From positions 13,028,590 to 13,092,589 of the forward strand of contig OZ038437.1 in NCBI GenBank assembly GCA_964036275.1: 64,000 nt of DNA, written 5' to 3'. The notes beneath the pieces were generated by a model. The model was not told where the DNA came from. It saw only the letters and a list, made by a program, of their open reading frames with translations, and searched no databases. Source of the stretch: Litoditis marina (Eukaryota; Nematoda; Chromadorea; Rhabditida; Rhabditidae). The position numbers were made by a program, and so were the translations under genes. This document shows positions 30,301-45,300 of the stretch, piece by piece (the first letter of the stretch is position 1; each line of letters opens with the position of its first letter).

Positions 30301-33300
30301 CGGCACCTTTCCGGGCGAATCTGAAAAAAGTTGGATGAATTCGAGAAAATTGGTCAATTTTCGACACAAAATCGCAAACTTTCACGAATCTATGATGAAA
30401 AACTGGTAATTTGTGTAGGAGAATCACCCTTACTGGTGTGGTACTCAATGTATTAGGATGATTATGTAACAGGATAGTTTATAGTTTGACATACTTGACG
30501 GAATAGCCAGAAAAACTCTATAGTCTACCTCATTTTCTACAAAACCTTGGGAAACTTGACATTTGAACTTATGAAATCAGAGGTGTTCAAATTTGCTTCG
30601 AGAAAAATGAGCGAACCTGGGAGCTTGTGCTTATTGCAAAAACGCGAACCTTTCGGTAGAGCCTTGCACTTTAATGACATATTGGTGTATGTTTACTTAA
30701 AGAATGACAATATGTGGTCCAATCGCAACGCTTCAGTCCTTAAAACTGCAATACATTTTTCAATTGCAGTTTAAAGGACTGATGCGCCGAGATTGGAGCA
30801 CATCATCGTCCTTCTTCAAAGAATGACGATTATGTGGTCCAATCGCAACGGTTCAGTCCTTTAAACTGCAATACATTTTTCAATTGCAGTTTAAAGGACT
30901 GATGCGCCGAGATTGGAGCACATCATCGTCCTTCTTCAAAGAATGACGATTATGTGGTCCAATCGCAACGGTTCAGTCCTTTAAACTGCAATACATTTTT
31001 CAATTGCAGTTTAAAGGACTGATGCGCCGAGATTGGAGCACATCATCGTCCTTCTTCAAAGAATGACGATTATGTGGTCCAATCGCAACGGTTCAGTCCT
31101 TTAAACTGCAATACATTTTTCAATTGCAGTTTAAAGGACTGATGCGCCGAGATTGGAGCACATCATCGTCCTTCTTCAAAGAATGACGATTATGTGGTCC
31201 AATCGCAACGGTTCAGTCCTTTAAACTGCAATACATTTTTCAATTGCAGTTTAAAGGACTGATGCGCCGAGATTGGAGCACATCATCGTCCTTCTTCAAA
31301 GAATGACGATTATGTGGTCCAATCGCAACGGTTCAGTCCTTTAAACTGCAATACATTTTTCAATTGCAGTTTAAAGGACTGATGCGCCGAGATTGGAGCA
31401 CATCATCGTCCTTCTTCAAAGAATGACGATTATGTGGTCCAATCGCAACGGTTCAGTCCTTTAAACTGCAATACATTTTTCAATTGCAGTTTAAAGGACT
31501 GATGCGCCGAGATTGGAGCACATCATCGTCCTTCTTCAAAGAATGACGATTATGTGGTCCAATCGCAACGGTTCAGTCCTTTAAACTGCAATACATTTTT
31601 CAATTGCAGTTTAAAGGACTGATGCGCCGAGATTGGAGCACATCATCGTCCTTCTTCAAAGAATGACGATTATGTGGTCCAATCGCAACGGTTCAGTCCT
31701 TTAAACTGCAATACATTTTTCAATTGCAGTTTAAAGGACTGATGCGCCGAGATTGGAGCACATCATCGTCCTTCTTCAAAGAATGACGATTATGTGGTCC
31801 AATCGCAACGGTTCAGTCCTTTAAACTGCAATACATTTTTCAATTGCAGTTTAAAGGACTGATGCGCCGAGATTGGAGCACATCATCGTCCTTCTTCAAA
31901 GAATGACGATTATGTGGTCCAATCGCAACGGTTCAGTCCTTTAAACTGCAATACATTTTTCAATTGCAGTTTAAAGGACTGATGCGCCGAGATTGGAGCA
32001 CATCATCGTCCTTCTTCAAAGAATGACGATTATGTGGTCCAATCGCAACGGTTCAGTCCTTTAAACTGCAATACATTTTTCAATTGCAGTTTAAAGGACT
32101 GATGCGCCGAGATTGGAGCACATCATCGTCCTTCTTCAAAGAATGACGATTATGTGGTCCAATCGCAACGGTTCAGTCCTTTAAACTGCAATACATTTTT
32201 CAATTGCAGTTGAAAGGACCGTTGACACGGGATTGGTCCACATAATCGTCCGTCTTGAAAGTTTGTAATTGTATTTTATATTTATATTTTGTAGATAAAC
32301 ACAAAAGTGGACTCTGATACATGGAATCACAAACCAATAAGTATATTCTCATTACGTATTTTTTTTTTTTGCGATAATAATTGTCATGATACGACTGTAA
32401 GAGTAAGACAGAGTTGATGCTAACAATAGGCGCATCTAATTAATATAGCTTTTATCTGACGTAAACGAAAAATCCTGAACTGGTATTATAGTCTAAACGG
32501 GAGACAATCCCGCTATCCTTAAGCTGTATTAAAATATAATCGTGAAGGGGTGAAGATAGAAAAAAAGTACACTTATATGCGTTTGTAGAGTGAATACTAT
32601 ACTTCTAAGCAAGTGTAAACACCCCCAAGTGAAGGTTGACAGTCAAATAGGGTCTAGTAGTGTCTCTTAGACTAATCGAAATAGAACCTTAGTGAATAAA
32701 GTGAGTTAGTGGAGTGAATAGTATACTTCTAAGCAAGTGTAAACACCCCCAAGTGACGGTTGACAGTCAAATAGGGTCTAGTAATGTCTCTTAGACTATT
32801 CGAAATAGAACCTTGGTGAATGAAGTGTGTTAGTGGAGTGAATACTATACTTCTAAGCAAGTGTAAACACCCCCAAGTGAAGGTTGACAGTCAAATAGGG
32901 TCTAGTAGTGTCTCTTAGACTATTCGAAATAGAACCTTGGTGAATAAAGTGAGTTAATGGAGTGAATAATATACTTCTATGAAAGTGTAAACACCCCCAA
33001 GTGAAGGTTGACAGTCAAATAGGGTCTAGTAGTGTCTCTTAGACTAATCGAAATAGAACCTTAGTGAATGAAGTGAGTTAGTGGAGTGAAAACTATACTT
33101 CTAAGCAAGTGTAAACACCCCCAAGTGAAGGTTGACAGTCAAATAGGGTCTAGTAGTGTCTCTTAGACTAATCGAAATAGAACCTTAGTGAATAAAGTGA
33201 GTTAATGGAGTGAATAATATACTTCTATGAAAGTGTAAACACCCCCAAGTGAAGGTTGACAGTCAAATAGGGTCTAGTAGTGTCTCTTAGACTAATCGAA

Positions 33301-36300
33301 ATAGAACCTTAGTGAATGAAGTGAGTTAGTGGAGTGAAAACTATACTTCTAAGCAAGTGTAAACACCCCCAAGTGAAGGTTGACAGTCAAATAGTGTCTA
33401 GTAGTGTCTCTTAGACTATTCGAAATAGAACCTTGGTGAATAAAGTGAGTTAATGGAGTGAATAATATACTTCCATGAAAGTGTAAACACCCCCAAGTGA
33501 AGGTTGACAGTCAAATAGGGTCTAGTAGTGTCTCTTAGACTAATCGAAATAGAACCTTAGTGAATGAAGTGAGTTAGTGGAGTGAAAACTATACTTCTAA
33601 GCAAGTGTAAACACCCCCAAGTGAAGGTTGACAGTCAAATAGGGTCCAGTAGTGTCTCTTAGACTATTCGAAATAGAACCTTGGTGAATAAAGTGAGTTA
33701 ATGGAGTGAATAATATACTTCTATGAAAGTGTAAACACCCCCAAGTGAAGGTTGACAGTCAAATAGGGTCTAGTAGTGTCTCTTAGACTAATCGAAATAG
33801 AACCTTAGTGAATGAAGTGAGTTAGTGGAGTGAAAACTATACTTCTAAGCAAGTGTAAACACCCCCAAGTGAAGGTTGACAGTCAAATAGGGTCCAGTAG
33901 TGTCTCTTAGACTATTCGAAATAGAACCTTGGTGAATAAAGTGAGTTAATGGAGTGAATAATATACTTCTATGAAAGTGTAAACACCCCCAAGTGAAGGT
34001 TGACAGTCAAATAGGGTCTAGTAGTGTCTCTTAGACTAATCGAAATAGAACCTTAGTGAATAAAGTGAGTAAGTGGAGTGAAAACTATACTTCTAAGCAA
34101 GTGTAAGCACCCCCAAGTGAAGGTTGACAGTCAAATAGGGTCCAGTAGTGTCTCTTAGACTATTCGAAATAGAACCTTGGTGAATAAAGTGAGTTAATGG
34201 AGGGAATAATATACTTCTATGAAAGTGTAAACACCCCCAAGTGAAGGTTGACAGTCAAATGGGGTCTAGTAGTGTCTCTTAGACTAATCGAAATAGAACC
34301 TTAGTGAATAAAGTGAGTTAGTGGAGTGAATAGTATACTTCTATGAAAGTGTAAACACCCCCAAGTGAAGGTTGACAGTCAAATAGGGTCTAGTAGTGTC
34401 TCTTAGACTAATCGCAATGGAACGTTAGTGAATAAAGTGAGTTAATGGAGTGAATAATATACTTCTAAGCAAGTGTAAACACCCCGCAATGGAAGCTTAG
34501 TGAATAAAGTGAGTTAATGGAGTGAATAATATACTTCTAAGCAAGTGTAAACACCCCCAAGTGAAGGTTGACAGTCAAGTAGGGTCTAGTAGTGTCTCTT
34601 AGACTATTCGAAATAGAACCTTGGTGAATAAAGTGAGTAAGTGGAGTGAAAACTATACTTCTAAGCAAGTGTAAGCACCCCCAAGTGAAGGTTGACAGTC
34701 AAATAGGGTCCAGTAGTGTCTCTTAGACTATTCGAAATAGAACCTTGGTGAATAAAGTGAGTTAATGGAGGGAATAATATACTTCTATGAAAGTGTAAAC
34801 ACCCCCAAGTGAAGGTTGACAGTCAAATGGGGTCTAGTAGTGTCTCTTAGACTAATCGAAATAGAACCTTAGTGAATGAAGTGAGTTAGTGGAGTGAAAA
34901 CTATACTTCTATGAAAGTGTAAACACCCCCAAGTGAAGGTTGACAGTCAAATGGGGTCTAGTAGTGTCTCTTAGACTAATCGAAATAGAACCTTGGTGAA
35001 TAAAGTGAGTAAGTGGAGTGAAAACTATACTTCTAAGCAAGTGTAAACACCCCCAAGTGAAGGTTGACAGTCAAATAGGGTCCAGTAGTGTCTCTTAGAC
35101 TATTCGAAATAGAACCTTGGTGAATAAAGTGAGTTAATGGAGGGAATAATATACTTCTATGAAAGTGTAAACACCCCCAAGTGAAGGTTGACAGTCAAAT
35201 GGGGTCTAGTAGTGTCTCTTAGACTAATCGAAATAGAACCTTAGTGAATGAAGTGAGTTAGTGGAGTGAAAACTATACTTCTATGAAAGTGTAAACACCC
35301 CCAAGTGACGGTTGACAGTCAATTAGGGTCTAGTAGTGTCTCTTAGACTAATCGAAATAGAACCTTAGTGAATAAAGTGAGTTAATGGAGTGAATAATAT
35401 ACTTCTATGAAAGTGTAAACACGTGTGAAATCGATATAAAAAAATAAAATGAGTGCGTGCGTAATGAGAGAAAAGAGACGTGTAACGGAAAATATATCGA
35501 CTTTCCACTATTCTACCGTTTCCTAGATCAAAACATCGACTAGAAGTCTGCAGGCCTTTTTCAATCCCTCGATCGATATTTGGCGCGGCGGCCTGACTTT
35601 CCTGTTTATCCAATGAGGAGACAGTAAGATCTTTGTATTGCTAGGATACGGGTGACGGGGATTTAACATAATCTCAAATATATACCATCACGAGTTTGAG
35701 GGACCTACAAAGGGAAGTTCGAGCAGTCATGCTAGAGCACCAGCAGGTTATAGCATACTAGAACGAGCACCCTAACGTCAATATGAAACAATAACGTAAG
35801 GTAAACAACTTCAGGGGTAGTTGGAGCAGTCAGACCAAGTTAGGAAGTAGTCATACTAGAGCACAAGTAGGTTAGAGCATACTAGAACGAGTACCCTAAC
35901 GTCAATATGAAACAATAACGTAAGGTAAACAACTTCAGAGGTAGTCGGAGCAGTTAGACCAAGTTAGGGAGTAGTCATACTGGAGCACAAGTAGGTCAGA
36001 GCATACTAGAACGAGCACCCTAAGGTCATTATGGAATAATAACATAAGGTAAACAACTTCAGGGGTAGTTGGAGCAGTCAGACCAAGTTAGGGAGTAGTC
36101 ATACTAGAGCACAAGTAGGTTATGGCATACTAGAACGAGTACTCTAACGTCAATATGAAACAATAACGTAAGGTAAACAACTTCAGAGGTAGTCGGAGCA
36201 GTTAGACCAAGTTAGGGAGTAGTCATACTGGAGCACAAGTAGGTCAGAGCATACTAGAACGAGCACCCTAAGGTCATTATGGAATAATAACATAAGGTAA

Positions 36301-39300
36301 ACAAATTCAGGGGTAGTTGGAGCAGTCAGACCAAGTTAGGGAGTAGTCATACTAGAGCACAAGTACGTTAGAGCATACTCGAACGAGCATCCTAGGGTCA
36401 TTATGGAATAATAACATGAAGTAAACAACTTCAGGGGTAGTTGGAGCAGTCAGACCAAGTTAGGGAGTAGTCATACTAGAGCACAAGTAGGTTACGGCAT
36501 ACTAGAACGAGCATCCTAGGGTCATTATGGAATAATAACATGAAGTAAACAACTTCAGGGGTAGTTGGAGCAGTCAGACCAGGTTAGGGAGTACTCATAC
36601 TAGAATACTACTGCACAAGTAGGTTAGAGCATACTAGTACGAGAACCCTAAGGTCATTATGGAATAATAACATGAAGTAAACAACTTGAGGGGTAGTTGG
36701 AGCAGTCAGACCAAGTTAGGGAGTAGGCATACTAGAGCACAAGTAGGTTATGGCATACTAGAACGAGCATCCTAGGGTCATTATGGAATACTAACATGAA
36801 GTAAACAACTTGAGGAGTAGTTGGAGCAGTCAGACCAAGTTGAGGAGTAGTCAAACTAGAGCACAAGTAGGTTAGAGAATACTAGAACGAGCACCCTAAG
36901 GTCATTATGGAATACTAACATGAAGTAAACAACTTGAGGGGTAGTTGGAGCAGTCAGACCAAGTTAGGGAGTAGTCATACTAGAGCACAAGTAGGTTATG
37001 GCATACTAGAACGAGCATCCTAGGGTCATTATGGAATACTAACATGAAGTAAACAACTTGAGGGGTAGTTGGAGCAGTCAGACCAAGTTAGGGAGTAGTC
37101 ATACTAGAGCACAAGTAGGTTAGAGAATACTAGAACGAGCACCCTAAGGTCATTATGGAATACTAACATGAAGTAAACAACTTGAGGGGTAGTTGGAGCA
37201 GTCAGACCAAGTTAGGGAGTAGTCATACTAGAGCACAAGTGGGTTAGGGCATACTAGAACAAGTACCCTAAGGTCATTATGGAATAATAACATGAAGTAA
37301 ACAACTTGAGGGGTAGTTGGAGCAGTCAGACCAAGTTAGGGAGTAGTCATACTAGAGCACAAGTAGGTTATGGCATACTAGAACGAGCATCCTAGGGTCA
37401 TTATGGAATACTAACATGAAGTAAACAACTTGAGGAGTAGTTGGAGCAGTCAGACCAGGTTAGGGAGTAGTCATACTAGAGCACAAGTAGGTTAGGGCAT
37501 ACTAGAACGAGCACCCTAAGGTCATTATGGAATAATAACATGAAGTAAACAACTTGAGGGGTAGTTGGAGCAGTCAGACCAAGTTAGGGAGTAGTCATAC
37601 TAGAGCACAAGTAGGTTATGGCATACTAGAACGAGCATCCTAGGGTCATTATGGAATACTAACATGAAGTAAACAACTTGAGGGGTAGTTGGAGCAGTCA
37701 CACCAAGTTAGGAAGTAGTCATACTAGAGCACAAGTAGGTTATAGCATACTAGAACGAGTACCCTAACGTCAATATGAAACAATAACGTAAGGTAAACAA
37801 CTTCAGGGGTAGTTGGAGCAGTCAGACCAAGTTAGGAAGTAGTCATACTAGAGCACAAGTAGGTTATGGCATACTAGAACGAGCATCCTAGGGTCATTAT
37901 GGAATACTAACATGAAGTAAACAACTTGAGGAGTAGTTGGAGCAGTCAGACCAGGTTAGGGAGTAGTCATACTAGAGCACAAGTAGGTTACGGCATACTA
38001 GAACGAGCATCCTAGGGTCATTATGGAATAATAACATGAAGTAAACAACTTCAGGGGTAGTTGGAGCAGTCAGACCAGGTTAGGGAGTACTCATACTAGA
38101 ATACTACTGCACAAGTAGGTTAGAGCATACTAGTACGAGAACCCTAAGGTCATTATGGAATAATAACATGAAGTAAACAGTTTGAGGGGTAGTTGGAGCA
38201 GTCAGACCAAGTTAGGGAGTAGGCATACTAGAGCACAAGTAGGTTATGGCATACTAGAACGAGCATCCTAGGGTCATTATGGAATACTAACATGAAGTAA
38301 ACAACTTGAGGAGTAGTTGGAGCAGTCAGACCAAGTTGAGGAGTAGTCAAACTAGAGCACAAGTAGGTTAGAGAATACTAGAACGAGCACCCTAAGGTCA
38401 TTATGGAATACTAACATGAAGTAAACAACTTGAGGGGTAGTTGGAGCAGTCAGACCAAGTTAGGGAGTAGTCATACTAGAGCACAAGTAGGTTATGGCAT
38501 ACTAGAACGAGCATCCTAGGGTCATTATGGAATACTAACATGAAGTAAACAACTTGAGGGGTAGTTGGAGCAGTCAGACCAAGTTAGGGAGTAGTCATAC
38601 TAGAGCACAAGTAGGTTAGAGAATACTAGAACGAGCACCCTAAGGTCATTATGGAATACTAACATGAAGTAAACAACTTGAGGGGTAGTTGGAGCAGTCA
38701 GACCAAGTTAGGGAGTAGTCATACTAGAGCACAAGTGGGTTAGGGCATACTAGAACAAGTACCCTAAGGTCATTATGGAATAATAACATGAAGTAAACAA
38801 CTTGAGGGGTAGTTGGAGCAGTCAGACCAAGTTAGGGAGTAGTCATACTAGAGCACAAGTAGGTTATGGCATACTAGAACGAGCATCCTAGGGTCATTAT
38901 GGAATACTAACATGAAGTAAACAACTTGAGGAGTAGTTGGAGCAGTCAGACCAGGTTAGGGAGTAGTCATACTAGAGCACAAGTAGGTTAGGGCATACTA
39001 GAACGAGCACCCTAAGGTCATTATGGAATACTAACATGAAGTAAACAACTTGAGGGGTAGTTGGAGCAGTCAGACCAAGTTAGGGAGTAGTCATACTAGA
39101 GCACAAGTAGGTTATGGCATACTAGAACGAGCATCCTAGGGTCATTATGGAATACTAACATGAAGTAAACAACTTGAGGGGTAGTTGGAGCAGTCAGACC
39201 AAGTTAGGGAGTAGTCATACTAGAGCACAAGTAGGTTAGAGCATACTAGTACGAGAACCCTAAGGTCATTATGAAACAATAACGTAAGGTAAACAACTTC

Positions 39301-42300
39301 AGGGGTAGTTGGAGCAGTCAGACCAAGTTAGGAAGTAGTCATACTAGAGCACAAGTAGGGCATAGCATACTAGAACGAGCACCCTAAGGTCATTATGGAA
39401 TAATAACATAAGGTAAACAACTTGAGAGGTAGGTGGAGCAGTCAGACCAAGTTAGGAAGTAGTCATACTAGAGCACAAGTAGGTTAGGGCATACTAGAAC
39501 GAGCACCCTAAGGTCATTATGGAATAATAACATGAAGTAAACAACTTGAGGGGTAGTTGGAGCAGTCAGACCAAGTTAGGGAGTAGTCATACTAGAGCAC
39601 AAGTAGGTTATGGCATACTAGAACGAGCATCCTAGGGTCATTATGGAATACTAACATGAAGTAAACAACTTGAGGGGTAGTTGGAGCAGTCACACCAAGT
39701 TAGGAAGTAGTCATACTAGAGCACAAGTAGGTTATAGCATACTAGAACGAGTACCCTAACGTCAATATGAAACAATAACGTAAGGTAAACAACTTCAGGG
39801 GTAGTTGGAGCAGTCAGACCAAGTTAGGAAGTAGTCATACTAGAGCACAAGTAGGTTATGGCATACTAGAACGAGCATCCTAGGGTCATTATGGAATACT
39901 AACATGAAGTAAACAACTTGAGGAGTAGTTGGAGCAGTCAGACCAGGTTAGGGAGTAGTCATACTAGAGCACAAGTAGGTTAGAGAATACTAGAACGAGC
40001 ACCCTAAGGTCATTATGGAATACTAACATGAAGTAAACAACTTGAGGGGTAGTTGGAGCAGTCAGACCAAGTTAGGAAGTAGTCATACTAGAGCACAAGT
40101 AGGTTATGGCATACTAGAACGAGCATCCTAGGGTCATTATGGAATACTAACATGAAGTAAACAACTTGAGGGGTAGTTGGAGCAGTCACACCAAGTTAGG
40201 AAGTAGTCATACTAGAGCACAAGTAGGTTATAGCATACTAGAACGAGTACCCTAACGTCAATATGAAACAATAACGTAAGGTAAACAACTTCAGGGGTAG
40301 TTGGAGCAGTCAGACCAAGTTAGGAAGTAGTCATACTAGAGCACAAGTAGGGCATAGCATACTAGAACGAGCACCCTAAGGTCATTATGGAATAATAACA
40401 TAAGGTAAACAACTTGAGAGGTAGGTGGAGCAGTCAGACCAAGTTAGGAAGTAGTCATACTAGAGCACAAGTAGGGCATAGCATACTAGAACGAGCACCC
40501 TAAGGTCATTATGGAATAATAACATAAGGTAAACAACTTGAGAGGTAGGTGGAGCAGTCAGACCAAGTTAGGAAGTAGTCATACTAGAGCACAAGTAGGT
40601 TAGGGCATACTAGAACGAGCACCCTAAGGTCATTATGGAATAATAACATGAAGTAAACAACTTGAGGGGTAGTTGGAGCAGTCAGACCAAGTTAGGGAGT
40701 AGTCATACTAGAGCACAAGTAGGTTATGGCATACTAGAACGAGCATCCTAGGGTCATTATGGAATACTAACATGAAGTAAACAACTTGAGGGGTAGTTGG
40801 AGCAGTCACACCAAGTTAGGAAGTAGTCATACTAGAGCACAAGTAGGTTATAGCATACTAGAACGAGTACCCTAACGTCAATATGAAACAATAACGTAAG
40901 GTAAACAACTTCAGGGGTAGTTGGAGCAGTCAGACCAAGTTAGGAAGTAGTCATACTAGAGCACAAGTAGGTTATGGCATACTAGAACGAGCATCCTAGG
41001 GTCATTATGGAATACTAACATGAAGTAAACAACTTGAGGAGTAGTTGGAGCAGTCAGACCAGGTTAGGGAGTAGTCATACTAGAGCACAAGTAGGTTAGA
41101 GAATACTAGAACGAGCACCCTAAGGTCATTATGGAATACTAACATGAAGTAAACAACTTGAGGGGTAGTTGGAGCAGTCAGACCAAGTTAGGGAGTAGTC
41201 ATACTAGAGCACAAGTAGGTTATGGCATACTAGAACGAGCATCCTAGGGTCATTATGGAATACTAACATGAAGTAAACAACTTGAGGGGTAGTTGGAGCA
41301 GTCACACCAAGTTAGGAAGTAGTCATACTAGAGCACAAGTAGGTTATAGCATACTAGAACGAGTACCCTAACGTCAATATGAAACAATAACGTAAGGTAA
41401 ACAACTTCAGGGGTAGTTGGAGCAGTCAGACCAAGTTAGGAAGTAGTCATACTAGAGCACAAGTAGGGCATAGCATACTAGAACGAGCACCCTAAGGTCA
41501 TTATGGAATAATAACATAAGGTAAACAACTTGAGAGGTAGGTGGAGCAGTCAGACCAAGTTAGGAAGTAGTCATACTAGAGCACAAGTAGGTTATAGCAT
41601 ACTAGAACGAGTAGTCTAAGGTCATTATTGAGTTATAAGACAAGGTAAACAACTTGAGGGGTAGTTGGAGCACTCAAACCAAGTTGAGGAGTAGTCAAAC
41701 TAGAGCACAAGAAGGTTATAGCATACTAGAACGAGTAGTCTAAGGTCATTATTGAGTTATAAGACAAGGTAAACAACTTGAGGGGTAGTTGGAGCAGTCA
41801 AACCAAGTTGAGGAGTAGTCAAACTAGAGCACAAGTAGGTCAGAGCATACAAGAACAAGTAGCCTGAGGTCATTATTGAGTTATAAGACAAGGTAAACAA
41901 CTTGAGGGGTAGTTGGAGCAGTCAGACCAAGTTAGGGAGTAGTCATACTAGAGCACAAGTAGGTTAGGGCATACTAGAACAAGTACCCTAAGGTCATTAT
42001 GGAATAATAACATGAAGTAAACAACTTCAGGGGTAGTTGGAGCAGTCAGACCAGGTTAGGGAGTAGTCATACTAGAATACTACTGCACAAGTAGGTTAGA
42101 GCATACTAGTACGAGAACCCTAAGGTCATTATGGAATAATAACATGAAGTAAACAACTTGAGGGGTAGTTGGAGCAGTCAGACCAAGTTAGGGAGTAGGC
42201 ATACTAGAGCACAAGTAGGTTATGGCATACTAGAACGAGCATCCTAGGGTCATTATGGAATACTAACATGAAGTAAACAACTTGAGGAGTAGTTGGAGCA

Positions 42301-45300
42301 GTCAGACCAAGTTGAGGAGTAGTCAAACTAGAGCACAAGTAGGTTAGAGAATACTAGAACGAGCACCCTAAGGTCATTATGGAATACTAACATGAAGTAA
42401 ACAACTTGAGGGGTAGTTGGAGCAGTCAGACCAAGTTAGGGAGTAGTCATACTAGAGCACAAGTAGGTTAGGGCATACTAGAACAAGTACCCTAAGGTCA
42501 TTATGGAATAATAACATGAAGTAAACAACTTGAGGGGTAGTTGGAGCAGTCAGACCAAGTTAGGGAGTAGTCATACTAGAGCACAAGTAGGTTATGGCAT
42601 ACTAGAACGAGCATCCTAGGGTCATTATGGAATACTAACATGAAGTAAACAACTTGAGGGGTAGTTGGAGCAGTCAGACCAAGTTAGGGAGTAGTCATAC
42701 TAGAGCACAAGTAGGTTAGAGAATACTAGAACGAGCACCCTAAGGTCATTATGGAATACTAACATGAAGTAAACAACCTGAGGGGTAGTTGGAGCAGTCA
42801 GACCAAGTTAGGGAGTAGTCATACTAGAGCACAAGTAGGTTAGGGCATACTAGAACAAGTACCCTAAGGTCATTATGGAATAATAACATGAAGTAAACAA
42901 CTTGAGGGGTAGTTGGAGCAGTCAGACCAAGTTAGGGAGTAGTCATACTAGAGCACAAGTAGGTTATGGCATACTAGAACGAGCATCCTAGGGTCATTAT
43001 GGAATACTAACATGAAGTAAACAACTTGAGGGGTAGTTGGAGCAGTCAGACCAAGTTAGGGAGTAGTCATACTAGAGCACAAGTAGGTTAGGGCATACTA
43101 GAACAAGTACCCTAAGGTCATTATGGAATAATAACATGAAGTAAACAACTTGAGGGGTAGTTGGAGCAGTCAGACCAAGTTAGGGAGTAGTCATACTAGA
43201 GCACAAGTAGGTTATGGCATACTAGAACGAGCATCCTAGGGTCATTATGGAATACTAACATGAAGTAAACAACTTGAGGAGTAGTTGGAGCAGTCAGACC
43301 AGGTTAGGGAGTAGTCATACTAGAGCACAAGTAGGTTAGAGAATACTAGAACGAGCACCCTAAGGTCATTATGGAATACTAACATGAAGTAAACAACTTG
43401 AGGGGTAGTTGGAGCAGTCAGACCAAGTTAGGGAGTAGTCATACTAGAGCACAAGTAGGTTATGGCATACTAGAACGAGCATCCTAGGGTCATTATGGAA
43501 TACTAACATGAAGTAAACAACTTGAGGGGTAGTTGGAGCAGTCAGACCAAGTTAGGGAGTAGTCATACTAGAGCACAAGTAGGTTAGAGCATACTAGTAC
43601 GAGAACCCTAAGGTCATTATGAAACAATAACGTAAGGTAAACAACTTCAGGGGTAGTTGGAGCAGTCAGACCAAGTTAGGAAGTAGTCATACTAGAGCAC
43701 AAGTAGGGCATAGCATACTAGAACGAGCACCCTAAGGTCATTATGGAATAATAACATAAGGTAAACAACTTGAGAGGTAGGTGGAGCAGTCAGACCAAGT
43801 TAGGAAGTAGTCATACTAGAGCACAAGTAGGTTAGAGAATACTAGAACGAGCACCCTAAGGTCATTATGGAATACTAACATGAAGTAAACAACTTGAGGG
43901 GTAGTTGGAGCAGTCAGACCAAGTTAGGGAGTAGTCATACTAGAGCACAAGTAGGTTATGGCATACTAGAACGAGCATCCTAGGGTCATTATGGAATACT
44001 AACATGAAGTAAACAACTTGAGGGGTAGTTGGAGCAGTCACACCAAGTTAGGAAGTAGTCATACTAGAGCACAAGTAGGTTATAGCATACTAGAACGAGT
44101 ACCCTAACGTCAATATGAAACAATAACGTAAGGTAAACAACTTCAGGGGTAGTTGGAGCAGTCAGACCAAGTTAGGAAGTAGTCATACTAGAGCACAAGT
44201 AGGGCATAGCATACTAGAACGAGCACCCTAAGGTCATTATGGAATAATAACATAAGGTAAACAAACTTGAGAGGTAGGTGGAGCAGTCAGACCAAGTTAG
44301 GAAGTAGTCATACTAGAGCACAAGTAGGTTATAGCATACTAGAACGAGTACCCTAAGGTCATTATTGAGTTATAAGACAAGGTAAACAACTTGAGGGGTA
44401 GTTGGAGCACTCAAACCAAGTTGAGGAGTAGTCAAACTAGAGCACAAGAAGGTTATAGCATACTAGAACGAGTAGTCTAAGGTCATTATTGAGTTATAAG
44501 ACAAGGTAAACAACTTGAGGGGTAGTTGGAGCAGTCAAACCAAGTTGAGGAGTAGTCAAACTAGAGCACAAGTAGGTCAGAGCATACAAGAACAAGTAGC
44601 CTGAGGTCATTATTGAGTTATAAGACAAGGTAAACAACTTGAGGGGTAGTTGGAGCAGTCAGACCAAGTTAGGAAGTAGTCATACTAGAGCACAAGTAGG
44701 TTATAGCATACTAGAACGAGTACCCTAAGGTCATTATTGAGTTATAAGACAAGGTAAACAACTTGAGGGGTAGTTGGAGCACTCAAACCAAGTTGAGGAG
44801 TAGTCAAACTAGAGCACAAGAAGGTTATAGCATACTAGAACGAGTAGTCTAAGGTCATTATTGAGTTATAAGACAAGGTAAACAACTTGAGGGGTAGTTG
44901 GAGCAGTCAAACCAAGTTGAGGAGTAGTCATACTAGAGCACAAGTTGGTTAGGGCATACTAGAACAAGTACCCTAAGGTCATTATGGAATAATAACATGA
45001 AGTAAACAACTTGAGGGGTAGTTGGAGCAGTCAGACCAAGTTAGGGAGTAGTCATACTAGAGCACAAGTAGGTTAGGGAATACTAGAACGAGCACCCTAA
45101 GGTCATTATGGAATAATAACATGAAGTAAACAACTTCAGGGGTAGTTGGAGCAGTCAGACCAGGTTAGGGAGTAGTCATACTAGAGCACAAGTAGGTTAG
45201 GGCATACTAGAACAAGTACCCTAAGGTCATTATGGAATAATAACATGAAGTAAACAACTTGAGGGGTAGTTGGAGCAGTCAGACCAAGTTAGGGAGTAGG

